A stretch of DNA of 64,000 bases from Streptomyces sp. NBRC 110035 (GCF_000829695.1 NZ_BBNN01000021.1:94008-158007), one strand, 5' to 3'; numbered from the stretch's first letter, positions 1-8,441 are shown. Program-made: numbers and translations. The notes: generated from the sequence alone by a model not told the origin.

Positions 1-87
1 CCCGCCGCCCCCGCTTTCCCGGTCCCGGGCCCGCCGCCCCCGCTTTCCCGGTCCCGGGCCCGCCGCCCCCGCTTTCCCGGTCCCGGG
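1..87. repeat. Three perfect tandem copies of a 29-bp unit
   Basis: Positions 1-29, 30-58 and 59-87 are identical, each beginning CCCGCCGCCCCCGC and ending in TCCCGGG. The array touches the window edge, so more copies may lie upstream. It is noncoding as far as can be seen and lies about 340 bp before cimA. The copies being perfect suggests recent expansion by slippage or unequal exchange. Confidence 0.9.
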
Positions 88-186
88 CCGCCGGTCGCCG
101 CGGCCGGACACCGCGGGCCGGACACCCAGCGCCCGCATCCTGAGACGGACGGTGATCGCGGGACCGCTCTGTGCCAGACTTCCCCC

Positions 187-237
187 GTGCTCTCGTTCGC
201 CACGATTATTGGCAGCAGGCGCGCCGGTCCGCAGTGA
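187..237 (+). CDS. Putative 16-residue leader peptide with tandem Ile codons, cimA leader
   Basis: A short reading frame GTG...TGA encodes MLSFATIIGSRRAGPQ. The two adjacent isoleucine codons (205-210) are both ATT, a codon rarely used in Streptomyces, which strongly prefers ATC. It lies 55 nt before a terminator-like hairpin (292-316) and upstream of cimA, whose product starts a route to isoleucine. This is the arrangement expected for ribosome-mediated attenuation: slow decoding of ATT ATT when Ile-tRNA is scarce would change folding downstream. No good Shine-Dalgarno precedes the GTG, so it would need leaderless or weak initiation. I could not define a convincing alternative antiterminator fold. 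Chance occurrence cannot be excluded. Confidence 0.35.
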   Translation: MLSFATIIGSRRAGPQ

Positions 238-291
238 CCGCACGTACGACAACGTACGGGCGGACACCGTCGTCCTCGACCCGCGCGCAGA

Positions 292-316
292 CCTCTCGCA
301 CCCGCGAGGGGTTTTT
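292..316 (+). terminator. Intrinsic terminator-like hairpin in the cimA leader (attenuator candidate)
   Basis: The stem CCTCTCGC (292-299) pairs with GCGAGGGG (304-311) through one U-G wobble, with a 4-nt loop, followed directly by TTTTT (312-316). It lies 109 nt before the cimA start. A U-tract is unusual in this GC-rich DNA, so a transcription-termination role before cimA is plausible. Confidence 0.6.
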
Positions 317-424
317 CTGTTTCCTGGCCCACCTCAAGCCGGGGACCGGGCGCGAGGGACCATGGGGGGCGGTGGAACCGGTCATTCCGGTAGACCGAGA
401 TCCGACATCAGGAGCCTTCAGACC

Positions 425-2029
425 ATGACCGCAACCAGCGAGCCCGACGACTCGTTCCACGTCTTCGACACCACCCTGCGCGACGGTGCCCAGCGTGAGG
501 GCATCAACCTCACCGTCGCCGACAAGCTGGCCATCGCACGGCACCTGGACGACTTCGGCGTGGGTTTCATCGAAGGCGGCTGGCCCGGCGCGAACCCGCG
601 CGACACCGAGTTCTTCGCCCGCGCCCAGCAGGAGATCGACTTCCGGCACGCCCAGCTGGTCGCCTTCGGCGCCACCCGCCGAGCCGGCACCACCGCCGAG
701 AAGGACCCGCAGGTCAGGGCGCTCCTCGCCTCCGGTGCGCAGGTCGTCACGCTGGTCGCCAAGTCCCACGACCGCCATGTCGAACTCGCCCTGCGCACCA
801 CCCTGGACGAGAACCTGGCGATGGTCCGTGACACCGTGGCCTTCCTCAAGGCCGAGGGGCGCCGGGTCTTCGTCGACTGCGAGCACTTCTTCGACGGCTA
901 CCGCGCCAACCCCGAGTACGCCAAGTCCGTCGTCCGCGCCGCCGCCGAGGCCGGCGCCGACGTCGTCGTCCTGTGCGACACCAACGGCGGCATGCTCCCC
1001 GCGCAGATCCAGGCCGTCGTCGCCACGGTGCTCGCCGACACCGGCGCCCGGCTCGGCATCCACGCCCAGGACGACACCGGGTGCGCGGTCGCCAACACCC
1101 TCGCCGCGGTCGACGCGGGCGCCACCCACGTGCAGTGCACGGCCAACGGCTACGGCGAGCGCGTCGGCAACGCCAACCTGTTCCCGGTGGTGGCCGCGCT
1201 GGAACTCAAGTACGACCGGCAGGTCCTGCCCGAGGGGCGGCTGAGGGAGATGACGCGCATCTCGCACGCCATCGCCGAGGTGGTCAACCTGACCCCCTCC
1301 ACCCACCAGCCCTACGTGGGCGTCTCCGCCTTCGCCCACAAGGCCGGCCTGCACGCCTCCGCGATCAAGGTCGACCCCGACCTGTACCAGCACATCGACC
1401 CCGAGCAGGTAGGCAACACCATGCGGATGCTGGTGTCCGACATGGCCGGCCGCGCCTCCATCGAGCTCAAGGGCAAGGAGCTCGGCGTCGACCTCGGCGA
1501 CGACCGCGAACTGGTCGGCCGGGTCGTGGAGCGGGTCAAGGAACACGAGCTCAGGGGCTACACCTACGAAGCCGCCGACGCGAGCTTCGAACTCCTGCTG
1601 CGCACGGAGGCCGAGGGCAGGCCGCTGAAGTACTTCGACGTCGAGTCCTGGCGCGCCATCGTCGAGGACCGCCCCGACGGCACCCACGCCAACGAGGCCA
1701 CGGTGAAGCTGTGGGCCAAGGGCGAGCGCATCGTCGCCACCGCGGAGGGCAACGGCCCGGTCAACGCCCTGGACCGGTCCCTGCGCGTCGCCCTGGAGCG
1801 GATCTACCCGCAGCTCGCCAAACTGGAGCTCGTCGACTACAAGGTCCGCATCCTCGAGGGCAAGCACGGCACCCAGTCCACCACCCGGGTCCTGATCTCC
1901 ACGTCCGACGGTGCGGGGGAGTGGTCGACGGTGGGCGTCGCGGACAACGTCATCGCCGCGTCCTGGCAGGCGCTGGAGGACGCGTACACGTACGGCCTGC
2001 TGCGCGCCGGGGTCGAACCGGCGGCCTGA
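425..2029 (+). CDS. cimA: Citramalate synthase
   Basis: This 534-residue enzyme of the DRE-TIM metallolyase (alpha-IPM/homocitrate synthase) family condenses acetyl-CoA with pyruvate to (R)-citramalate, feeding 2-ketobutyrate and isoleucine synthesis. The N-terminal catalytic barrel shows the family motif DTTLRDGAQREG near residue 14 and the metal-site stretch HAQDDTGCAVANTLAAVDAG. The C-terminal third is the LeuA-type allosteric domain. The ATG at 425 follows AGGAG at 410-414 with a 10-nt gap; in-frame codons further upstream run through the leader hairpin and are not believed. Length fits CimA of the (S)-citramalate synthase-like subfamily found in actinobacteria better than LeuA. A leader peptide plus terminator upstream suggests attenuation. 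Confidence 0.9.
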   Translation: MTATSEPDDSFHVFDTTLRDGAQREGINLTVADKLAIARHLDDFGVGFIEGGWPGANPRDTEFFARAQQEIDFRHAQLVAFGATRRAGTTAEKDPQVRALLASGAQVVTLVAKSHDRHVELALRTTLDENLAMVRDTVAFLKAEGRRVFVDCEHFFDGYRANPEYAKSVVRAAAEAGADVVVLCDTNGGMLPAQIQAVVATVLADTGARLGIHAQDDTGCAVANTLAAVDAGATHVQCTANGYGERVGNANLFPVVAALELKYDRQVLPEGRLREMTRISHAIAEVVNLTPSTHQPYVGVSAFAHKAGLHASAIKVDPDLYQHIDPEQVGNTMRMLVSDMAGRASIELKGKELGVDLGDDRELVGRVVERVKEHELRGYTYEAADASFELLLRTEAEGRPLKYFDVESWRAIVEDRPDGTHANEATVKLWAKGERIVATAEGNGPVNALDRSLRVALERIYPQLAKLELVDYKVRILEGKHGTQSTTRVLISTSDGAGEWSTVGVADNVIAASWQALEDAYTYGLLRAGVEPAA

Positions 2030-2178
2030 TGGCGACGGGTCCGGTCCGGCAGGGACGGCCCGTGCGGCGTGCGGTGCCGCGTGGTGATGCGCGGGCCGTA
2101 CGGGGCGCGCGGGCCGTACGGGAAATCCCTGCCGGACCGGATGTCCGTTTCCGGCCCGGTTCGGGTAGCTTCGAACAT

Positions 2179-3510
2179 ATGAAGGACGCGCTGACGCGTA
2201 CCCTCGTACGCCTGCTGATCGTGCCGGTGGCCGCCGTTCTGGCGGTCCTGATGGCCGGGGCGCCGGGCGCGCACGCGGCCACCGACCTCTCGACCGTGGC
2301 CCAGGCCCTGCGCGAGAGCCCCGTCTACGTCGATCCCGAGGCGACCGGCATCCTGTCCGAGTCGGACGCCGAGGCCCTCGCGGACAAGATCGAGGAGGCG
2401 GACAAACCCGTCTTCGTCGCGGTTCTCCCGGCCGGATACCCCACCGAGAACCTCTTCCAGAACCTGCGTACCGAGACCGGGATCACCGGTCTGTACGGCG
2501 TCCGCCTCGGTGACGAGTTCGACGCACGCGCCGACAGCAGCGTGCTGAGCCGTCAGGGCGTGGAGAACCTGGTCACCTCCGCGCAGGGCGCGGGCGACGC
2601 CAAGGCCCAGCTGAACGACTTCGTCGACGACGCCCTGCGCAACCTCGGTGGCTCGGCACCCGCCTCCTGGAACGAGGGCGGCGGCGAGGTGCCGGTCGGC
2701 GGGCTGATCACCGTCGGCGCGGTGGTGGCGGTGGGCGGCGCGGGCGCGTACGCCGTGGTCCGCCGCAACCGCAAGCGCCACGAGGAGGAGCAGCGGGCCG
2801 CGCTGGAGAAGCTGCGGGTCGTGGTCGACGAGGACATCACCGCGTTCGGCGAGGAGCTCGACCGGCTCGACTTCCATCCCGGCGAGCCCCGCGCCGACGA
2901 CGCCATGCGCGCGGACTACGAGCGCGCGCTGGACTCCTACGAGCTGTCCAAGCACCTGATGGACGGGGCGGGCAGGCCGGAGGACGTCCGGGCGGTCACC
3001 CAGGCCGTGGAGGACGGCCGCTTCGCGCTGGCCGCGCTCGCCGCACGCCGTGAGGGCCGGCCGCTGCCGGAACGCCGTCCGCCCTGCTTCTTCGACCCGC
3101 GTCACGGCCCGTCGGTCGCGGACGCCCACTGGACGCCGCCGAGCGGCACCGCGCGGGAGGTGCCGGTGTGCGCCGCCGACCGGGCCCGCCTGGCCGACGG
3201 CCTGGAGCCGGTGGTCCGCGAGGTCGACACCGACTTCGGCCGCCGCCCCTACTGGGAGGCGGGACCGGCCTACGGTCCCTGGGCCGGCGGCTACTTCGGC
3301 GGTGGCATGCTGCCCGGTCTGCTCGTCGGCACGATGCTCGGCAGCATGATGGCGAGCCCCGCCTACGGTGCCGACTACGGCGCCGGCTACGGCGACTTCG
3401 GCGGGTACGGCGGCGGCGACGTCTCCGGTGCCGACTTCGACCCCGGTGACTTCGGCGGTGACTTCGGGGGCGGCGGCTTCGGCGGAGGGGACTTCGGCGG
3501 AGGTTTCTGA
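2179..3510 (+). CDS. Secreted/membrane-anchored protein with Gly-Asp-Phe-rich C-terminus
   Basis: The 443-residue product has a signal peptide (residues 1-34: basic start, hydrophobic LLIVPVAAVLAVLMAG core, AHA-A cleavage-like site). An extracytoplasmic domain of about 140 residues follows, then a single membrane helix near 176-193 (GGLITVGAVVAVGGAGAYAVV) followed by RRNRKRH. A cytoplasmic helical part comes next, and the tail (about 360-443) is dominated by Gly, Asp, Phe and Tyr, ending in repeated DFGGG-like units. The overall shape recalls YgcG/TPM-type membrane proteins, but I see no diagnostic motif and do not assign a function. ATG 2179 is chosen because the signal peptide starts there; the longer frame overlaps cimA. 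It lies 149 bp downstream of cimA on the same strand. Confidence 0.75.
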   Translation: MKDALTRTLVRLLIVPVAAVLAVLMAGAPGAHAATDLSTVAQALRESPVYVDPEATGILSESDAEALADKIEEADKPVFVAVLPAGYPTENLFQNLRTETGITGLYGVRLGDEFDARADSSVLSRQGVENLVTSAQGAGDAKAQLNDFVDDALRNLGGSAPASWNEGGGEVPVGGLITVGAVVAVGGAGAYAVVRRNRKRHEEEQRAALEKLRVVVDEDITAFGEELDRLDFHPGEPRADDAMRADYERALDSYELSKHLMDGAGRPEDVRAVTQAVEDGRFALAALAARREGRPLPERRPPCFFDPRHGPSVADAHWTPPSGTAREVPVCAADRARLADGLEPVVREVDTDFGRRPYWEAGPAYGPWAGGYFGGGMLPGLLVGTMLGSMMASPAYGADYGAGYGDFGGYGGGDVSGADFDPGDFGGDFGGGGFGGGDFGGGF

Positions 3511-3945
3511 CGCGGACGGCGGCGCAGGGGCGACGGCGGCGCCGTGGGCGGGCGGGTGGCCGCGGGGCCGCGCGCTTCCCGGCCGGTGTCGTGCTTCCGC
3601 GAGCAGGGTGAAGGGTGCTCCGCGTCGCCTTCGGCGACGGGCCTGCGGCCCACCCCCGGCCCGGCTCGCTCCGGCACGGGGGAGAAGTGCGCGCGGCTGG
3701 AGGGAGCGGTTGGCCCGGGCACGCCCGTGGTGTGGGGTGTGCTGCGTGGCCGGCGGCACGCGGCGGCGCCTTGCCCGCACGCCGGCAGGGCCCGGCGGCT
3801 TGCGGTGGGTGGGTGCGGTGGTGCACGCGGTGGGAGCGGGTTCGCGGCCGGGCGCATGGCCCGGCAGGCGCCGGCCCGGACGCCGTGTCGGGCTCCGGAC
3901 CGCTGCCGTGGTGAACTCAGGTGTCCCCGAGGAGGGCGGCGAAGC
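3511..3945. other. 435-bp intergenic stretch between convergent genes, no gene seen
   Basis: The open frames here are uninterrupted GC-rich shadows with Arg/Gly/Ala-biased translations and no ribosome site. A small hairpin GTCGCC-TTC-GGCGAC lies at 3624-3638. I see nothing else recognisable. Confidence 0.5.
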
Positions 3946-4551
3946 TCACGCCTGCTTGATCGCCGAGACGTCGAAGTTCAGCTTGATCTTGTCGGAGACC
4001 AGGACGCCGCCCGTTTCCAGGGCCGCGTTCCAGGTCAGGCCCCACTCGGAGCGCAGGATCTCCGCCTTGCCCTCGAAGCCGACGCGCTCGTTGCCGAAGG
4101 GGTCCTTCGCGGCGCCGTTGAACTCGAGGTCGATGGTGAGCGGCCGGGTGGTGCCCAGGATGGTCAGGTCGCCGGTGACGCGGTAGTCGTCGCCGCCGAG
4201 GGCCTCCGCCTCGGTGGTGCGGAAGGTCATCGTCGGGAACTCGTCCGTCTTGAAGAAGTCCGCGCTCTTCAGGTGGCCGTCACGGTCGGCGTTGCCCGTG
4301 TCGATGCTGTCCATCACCACGTCGATGGTGGCCGTGGAGTTGGACGGGTCGGTGCCGTCGAGGTGCAGCGTGCCGGTGAAGTCCTGGAAGCCGCCCTTGA
4401 CGTTGGTGACCATGGCGTGCCGGGCGACGAAGCCGAACGTGCTGTGCGCGGGATCGATCGTGTACTCGCCGGTCAGTGCGGCCAGGTCCGGGCTGACCGC
4501 GGCGGGGGTCGCGGTGGCGGTGTCCTTGTCCTTGCGGCCGAAGACGCCCAT
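3946..4551 (-). CDS. YceI family protein
   Basis: The 201-residue product contains the YceI lipocalin-like beta-barrel fold from about residue 28 (GEYTIDPAHSTFGFVARHAMV) to the end, typical length for the family. Members bind polyisoprenoid or other amphipathic ligands. The N-terminus (MGVFGRKDKDTATATPAA) is short and charged with no signal peptide, so this version is probably cytoplasmic. The ATG at 4551 follows AGGAGGAACACC on the minus strand, a strong ribosome site. Upstream are two perfect palindromes (4574-4587 and 4599-4613) and AT-rich DNA that could hold a repressor-controlled promoter, as is common for actinobacterial yceI genes. The ligand is unknown. Confidence 0.88.
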   Translation of the reverse strand: MGVFGRKDKDTATATPAAVSPDLAALTGEYTIDPAHSTFGFVARHAMVTNVKGGFQDFTGTLHLDGTDPSNSTATIDVVMDSIDTGNADRDGHLKSADFFKTDEFPTMTFRTTEAEALGGDDYRVTGDLTILGTTRPLTIDLEFNGAAKDPFGNERVGFEGKAEILRSEWGLTWNAALETGGVLVSDKIKLNFDVSAIKQA

Positions 4552-4573
4552 GGTGTTCCTCCTGAGAGATCAC

Positions 4574-4587
4574 GTTGAATGTTCAAC
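4574..4587. promoter_or_regulatory. 14-bp inverted repeat GTTGAA-TG-TTCAAC, probable operator
   Basis: It has perfect 6-bp arms with a 2-bp centre, 22 bp upstream of the yceI start. Related TTGAA/TTCAA half-sites recur at 4620-4633 (TTCAATTTTCAAC). The motif type and placement fit a MarR-family repressor site; which regulator binds is not known. Confidence 0.55.
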
Positions 4588-4598
4588 TAACTCGACGA

Positions 4599-4613
4599 GG
4601 TCTACCGTAGACC
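4599..4613. promoter_or_regulatory. 15-bp perfect palindrome GGTCTAC-C-GTAGACC
   Basis: Seven-base arms surround a single central base between the yceI and glycosyltransferase genes, 11 bp from the GTTGAA palindrome. It is of different sequence from that palindrome, so a second DNA-binding protein may act here. Confidence 0.5.
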
Positions 4614-4688
4614 CATTCCCTTCAATTTTCAACATCTTTGGTGGGAGCGGCGGGATTGGACCACCGGAACGCGTGGTACCCGCCCCCC

Positions 4689-5978
4689 GTGCCTTCGGTA
4701 GCGGTCCTGGTGGAGCTGTTGCGGCGCGACACGTCGGGCGGCCAGGTGAAGTGCTGGGAGCACTTCGCCCGGAGTGCCGCCCGCCTCCCGGGCCGGGTGC
4801 CCGACGACCGTGGCGGCACACCCCTCGACCTGACCCTCTACTTCCTCGGTGAGCGCGAGCGGGTCGAGCCCCTGTCCCCGCACGTCCGGTTCGTCATGCT
4901 CCGGCCGGTGCTCAGCTCGGCGGCCGTGCGGTCGGCCGACGACGCGGAGGACGTCTGCGACCTCGCGCCGTACCACCCGCGTCTCGCGGCCCTGCTGCCC
5001 CGGCACGACGTCTGGCACCTGACCCACAGCTTCGCCTTCGCCGCCACCGCCGTACGGCTCGACCAGCGTGCCGCCCGGCGCTCCGCCCCCCGGCCCCGGC
5101 TCATCGGCTCCGTGCACACCGACGTACCGCTGCTGGCCTCCGTCTACGCCCGCTATCTGGCCGGGCGACTGCTGCCCGGTCGTCATCCGAGGGTGGACGA
5201 CCTGCTCGCGGGACAGGCCGAGACCGTGCTGCGCCGGCTCCGGGACCGGCTGCTGGACCCCTGCGAACGCGTCCTGGTCCCGACCCCGGAAGCGCGAGCG
5301 GAACTCGCCCACACCCTCGGCCCGCACCGGGTCGCCCTGCTGCGCCGGGGCGTCGACCACGACCTCTTCCGGCCCGACCCCACCGCGCGGGCCCGGCTGG
5401 TGGGCGAGTACGGCGTACCGGACGGCCGCCCGCTGGTGCTGTTCGCCGGCCGGCTGGACGCCACCAAGGGCGTGCCGCTGCTGGCCGAGAGCATCGGGCT
5501 GCTGCGCGCCGGGGGCAGCCCCGCGCACCTGGTCGTGGCGGGTTCGGGCGCCGAGGAGGACACCGTACGCCGCTCGCTCGGCCCGGACGTCACCCTGCTC
5601 GGGCCGCTTCCGCAGGACCGGCTGGCACGGGTGTACGCGGGCTGCGACATCTTCGCCTTCCCGTCCCGCACGGAGACCAGCGGCAACGTCGTCGCCGAGG
5701 CGATGGCGTGCGGCCTGGCGGTCGTGCTGCCCGAGGGCGCGCACACCACCCGCTGGCTGGCCGCACCGGGCCGGGACGGCATCGTCGTCCCGGCCGACGA
5801 CCCACGGACCTGGGCGGACGCCCTGCGCCCGCTGACCGACGGCCCCGCCGTACGGGAGGCCGTACGGCGCCGGGCGGTGGCGACGTCCAGGACCTGCCAC
5901 CCCACCTGGGACCGCGTGCTCGAGGAGGACCTCCTCCCGGTCTGGTCCCGCCCGTGCCTCACGACCGAGCGGGAGTGA
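4689..5978 (+). CDS. GT4-type glycosyltransferase
   Basis: The product (429 residues from GTG 4689) is a GT-B fold glycosyltransferase of family 4. The N-terminal Rossmann domain begins SVAVLVELLRRDTSGGQVK, where GGQVK is the typical glycine-rich acceptor-side loop. The C-terminal half carries VLFAGRLDATKGVPLLAE and the nucleotide-sugar-binding EX7E-like stretch FAFPSRTETSGNVVAEAMACGLAVV. It probably transfers a sugar to a lipid or polysaccharide at the cytoplasmic membrane face; the acceptor is unknown. The start is uncertain: GTG 4641 is the main alternative and neither has a clear Shine-Dalgarno. It is divergent from yceI and may share its control region. Confidence 0.82.
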   Translation: MPSVAVLVELLRRDTSGGQVKCWEHFARSAARLPGRVPDDRGGTPLDLTLYFLGERERVEPLSPHVRFVMLRPVLSSAAVRSADDAEDVCDLAPYHPRLAALLPRHDVWHLTHSFAFAATAVRLDQRAARRSAPRPRLIGSVHTDVPLLASVYARYLAGRLLPGRHPRVDDLLAGQAETVLRRLRDRLLDPCERVLVPTPEARAELAHTLGPHRVALLRRGVDHDLFRPDPTARARLVGEYGVPDGRPLVLFAGRLDATKGVPLLAESIGLLRAGGSPAHLVVAGSGAEEDTVRRSLGPDVTLLGPLPQDRLARVYAGCDIFAFPSRTETSGNVVAEAMACGLAVVLPEGAHTTRWLAAPGRDGIVVPADDPRTWADALRPLTDGPAVREAVRRRAVATSRTCHPTWDRVLEEDLLPVWSRPCLTTERE

Positions 5979-6029
5979 GTCCTGGATCCCGCGCGACCCG
6001 GGAACGCGCCAAGAAGGTGCCGGGCCCGC

Positions 6030-6920
6030 TCATGCCGTCCGGTCCCGCCCGTCCCTCCCGCGCCGCCCGTGCAGTGCCATGACCACCGCCGACGTGTCCA
6101 GGGCCGCGATGCCCGCCGCCACCAGTGCCAGCCCCGCCACCGTCACCGCCGAGACCGGCCAGCCCGTGCGGACCGTCTCGCCGAAGAGGAGCACGCCCAG
6201 GGTCACCGCGACCACCGGCTCCGTCGCGTCGAGGACGGTCATGCTCGCGGCCAGCGGGCCCTGCTGGAAGGCGCTCTGGATGAGCAGCAGGCCGCCCACG
6301 CTGGCCGCGACGAGCGCGTAGGTCTGCCAAGCGGTCAGGGCCGTGAGCAGCCCGTGCCGGAGCCGGTCCACCGTCGCGGCCAGCAGGACGGACTGGGTGC
6401 CCATCACCGCCCCCGCGGCGAGCGCCGTCGCCGAAGCGCGCCAGGGGCCCGTCAGGACCCGCGCCGTCACGAGCGCGCCGCACACCACGGCCGCGGTCGC
6501 ACCGACGGCCGTCAGCCAGGACAGCGGGCCGGCCGCCCGCGGGTCGCCGCCGTGCGGGCGGGCGGAGAGCAGGGCCAGGGCCAGGCCCGCCGCGACCGCG
6601 AGCGTGCCGAACCACTCCCGCCGGCCCAGCCGCAGCCGGTGCAGCCGTGCCGACAGCGGGACCGCGAAGACCAGTTCGGCGACGATCAGCGGCTGCACCA
6701 GACTCAGCGGTCCGAACGCCAGCGCCAGCGACTGGAATCCGTACGCCACCACGGCCAGCCCGATCCCGCACCGCCACAGCGGATCCCGTGCCAGATGAGC
6801 CAGCAGCCGTGCGGTGAGCGCCTCCGCGTCCGGCCGGGTGGCCGCCGCCCACTGCTGCACGACCCCCGCGACGGCGAAACAGACACCGGCGGCGAGCGAG
6901 GCGAGAACGGCGATCGCCAT
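6030..6920 (-). CDS. DMT-superfamily integral membrane protein (EamA/NIPA-like)
   Basis: The 296-residue protein has about nine to ten hydrophobic helices spread evenly, starting MAIAVLASLAAGVCFAVAGVVQQWAA, and a basic C-tail (HGRRGRDGRDR). The repeat halves and the internal VQPLIVAELVFAVPLSARLHR and VLDATEPVVAVTLGVLLFGE segments are typical of drug/metabolite transporter permeases. The substrate is not predictable. It starts 21 nt after the radical SAM gene's stop on the same strand, so the two are probably cotranscribed. Confidence 0.8.
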   Translation of the reverse strand: MAIAVLASLAAGVCFAVAGVVQQWAAATRPDAEALTARLLAHLARDPLWRCGIGLAVVAYGFQSLALAFGPLSLVQPLIVAELVFAVPLSARLHRLRLGRREWFGTLAVAAGLALALLSARPHGGDPRAAGPLSWLTAVGATAAVVCGALVTARVLTGPWRASATALAAGAVMGTQSVLLAATVDRLRHGLLTALTAWQTYALVAASVGGLLLIQSAFQQGPLAASMTVLDATEPVVAVTLGVLLFGETVRTGWPVSAVTVAGLALVAAGIAALDTSAVVMALHGRRGRDGRDRTA

Positions 6921-6941
6921 GACGGAAGGGCCCCGCGCGGG

Positions 6942-8441
6942 CTAGTCCGGGGTCCGGCCGGTCGGCGCGCCCCCGGTCGCCCCCCGGGTGTGGACGTACA
7001 GCCTGCGCCGGTCACCGACGTCGAGGCGCTGGGGGAGCGGCAGCTCGTGGCGCACCGGCCGCGCGTGGTCGGCGAGTTGCCGGCGCGGGTTGTAGACCTG
7101 GTGGAACTTCCACAGCATGCGGGCGAAGTTCGTCTGCCCGTGCAACAGGTTGCGGGTGAGCACCCGCGCCGCGCCGAACGCCGTGCGCAGTCCCAGGTGC
7201 TTGCGGTTGATGACCGCCTGGGTCCGCACCAGCTCCTCGTAGAAGCGCTCCAGCGGCAGCGTGGTGGGCACCACCGCGTGCTGGATGTCGAAGAGGCGGT
7301 AGTCGCGGGTGGTGAGCCGGCGCGACTCGGTGTGCCAGATCTCCGTACCCGGATACGGCGTCATCACCGTGAAGTGCACGATCTCCGGCACGGCCAGCGC
7401 GAACTCGCGCACCACACGGAAGCGTTCCTCGTCCCAGGCCGGGTCCACGATCAGATTCACGGCGACCCTGATGCCCAGCCGGCGGGCCGTCTCCAGCGCC
7501 TTCAGGTTCTCGTCGGGGCTGACCCGCTTGCGGTACAGGTCGAGCCCTTCGGCGTCGATCGCCTCCATGCCGAGGAACATGTAGCGCAGCCCCAGCCGCG
7601 CCCACCGCTCGAACACCTCGGGATGGCGCAGCAGGACGTCGGAGCGCGTCTCCAGGTAGTACCGCTTGCGGATGCCGCGCCGCTCCACCTCGGCGGCGAT
7701 GGCGTTCCCGTGCTCGGGCCGGATGAAGGCCACGTCGTCCACGATGAACACGTTCGGCTCGCGGATGCTCGCCAGGTCCTCCGCCGCCGCCTCGGGCGAG
7801 GCCTTGCGGTAGCTGCGGCCGTAGAACGTCCACGCCGAGCAGAACGAACAGTCCCAGGGGCAGCCGCGGGTGAACTCGACGGAGGCGCACGGGTCGAGCT
7901 CGCCGATGAAGTAGCGGCGCCGGTTGCGCATCAGATCACGGGCCGGGAGCGGCCCGTCGATGCTGTGCAGCATCAGTGGCGCGGGTCCGTGCCCGGACGT
8001 CGTGACGACGCCCGGCACACCCTCCACCCCGCCGTCGCGCACCGCCTCCAGCAGCGGTGCGACCGCCGGTTCCCCCTCCCCGCGGACCACCGCGTCGACC
8101 GCGCCCTTCGCCTGCGCGAGAACCTCCTCGGCGACGAACGAGACACTGTGCCCGCCGAGGAACACGAAGCAGCCCGGCACCTCCCGCTTCACCCGCGCGG
8201 CCAGCGCGATCGCCTCGGGGACGTTCGCCAGATAGTTCAGCGAGATGCCCAGTGCCTCCGGGCGGAAGGACCGCACCTCGTCCCGCAGCCGGTTCACGCC
8301 CCGCACCTGGAGGTCGACGACCCGGACCTCGTGACCGGCCGCACGGGCGGCGCCCGCCACCCGCTCCAGACCGAGTGGTTCGAGGCGGAGGAAGATCTCG
8401 GAGTACATCAGGGCGCTGGGGTGGACGAGCAGCAGACGCAT
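6942..8441 (-). CDS. hpnR: B12-binding radical SAM methyltransferase, HpnR-like (hopanoid C-3 methylase family)
   Basis: The 499-residue protein has an N-terminal cobalamin-binding-like domain (MRLLLVHPSALMYSEIFLRL..., to about residue 145) and a radical SAM domain with CPWDCSFC (CxxxCxxC, about residue 190) to bind a 4Fe-4S cluster and SAM. The C-terminal about 120 residues are family-specific. The opening residues and overall length resemble HpnR, which methylates C-3 of hopanoids; this is from memory and the substrate could be another lipid. No other hopanoid gene is nearby. ATG 8441 is preceded by GAGGTCACC. A long inverted repeat (8469-8506) lies just upstream. Confidence 0.65.
   Translation of the reverse strand: MRLLLVHPSALMYSEIFLRLEPLGLERVAGAARAAGHEVRVVDLQVRGVNRLRDEVRSFRPEALGISLNYLANVPEAIALAARVKREVPGCFVFLGGHSVSFVAEEVLAQAKGAVDAVVRGEGEPAVAPLLEAVRDGGVEGVPGVVTTSGHGPAPLMLHSIDGPLPARDLMRNRRRYFIGELDPCASVEFTRGCPWDCSFCSAWTFYGRSYRKASPEAAAEDLASIREPNVFIVDDVAFIRPEHGNAIAAEVERRGIRKRYYLETRSDVLLRHPEVFERWARLGLRYMFLGMEAIDAEGLDLYRKRVSPDENLKALETARRLGIRVAVNLIVDPAWDEERFRVVREFALAVPEIVHFTVMTPYPGTEIWHTESRRLTTRDYRLFDIQHAVVPTTLPLERFYEELVRTQAVINRKHLGLRTAFGAARVLTRNLLHGQTNFARMLWKFHQVYNPRRQLADHARPVRHELPLPQRLDVGDRRRLYVHTRGATGGAPTGRTPD

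Noticed and set aside
1..87. CRISPR array
   Set aside because: The 29-bp units are directly adjacent with no spacers and no cas genes are present.
208..216. TTA TTG codons in the frame leading into cimA, considered as a bldA-dependent start region
   Set aside because: They belong to an upstream in-frame extension that crosses the terminator hairpin; cimA starts at 425 with its own ribosome site, so the TTA is not in the gene.
973..3510. 845-codon frame starting inside cimA
   Set aside because: Only its 3' part from ATG 2179 is a gene (signal peptide at that point). The upstream part is an out-of-frame reading of cimA.
3544..4578. 344-codon plus-strand frame
   Set aside because: Mostly antisense to yceI with low-complexity translation; the opposite strand encodes an intact YceI protein with a strong ribosome site.
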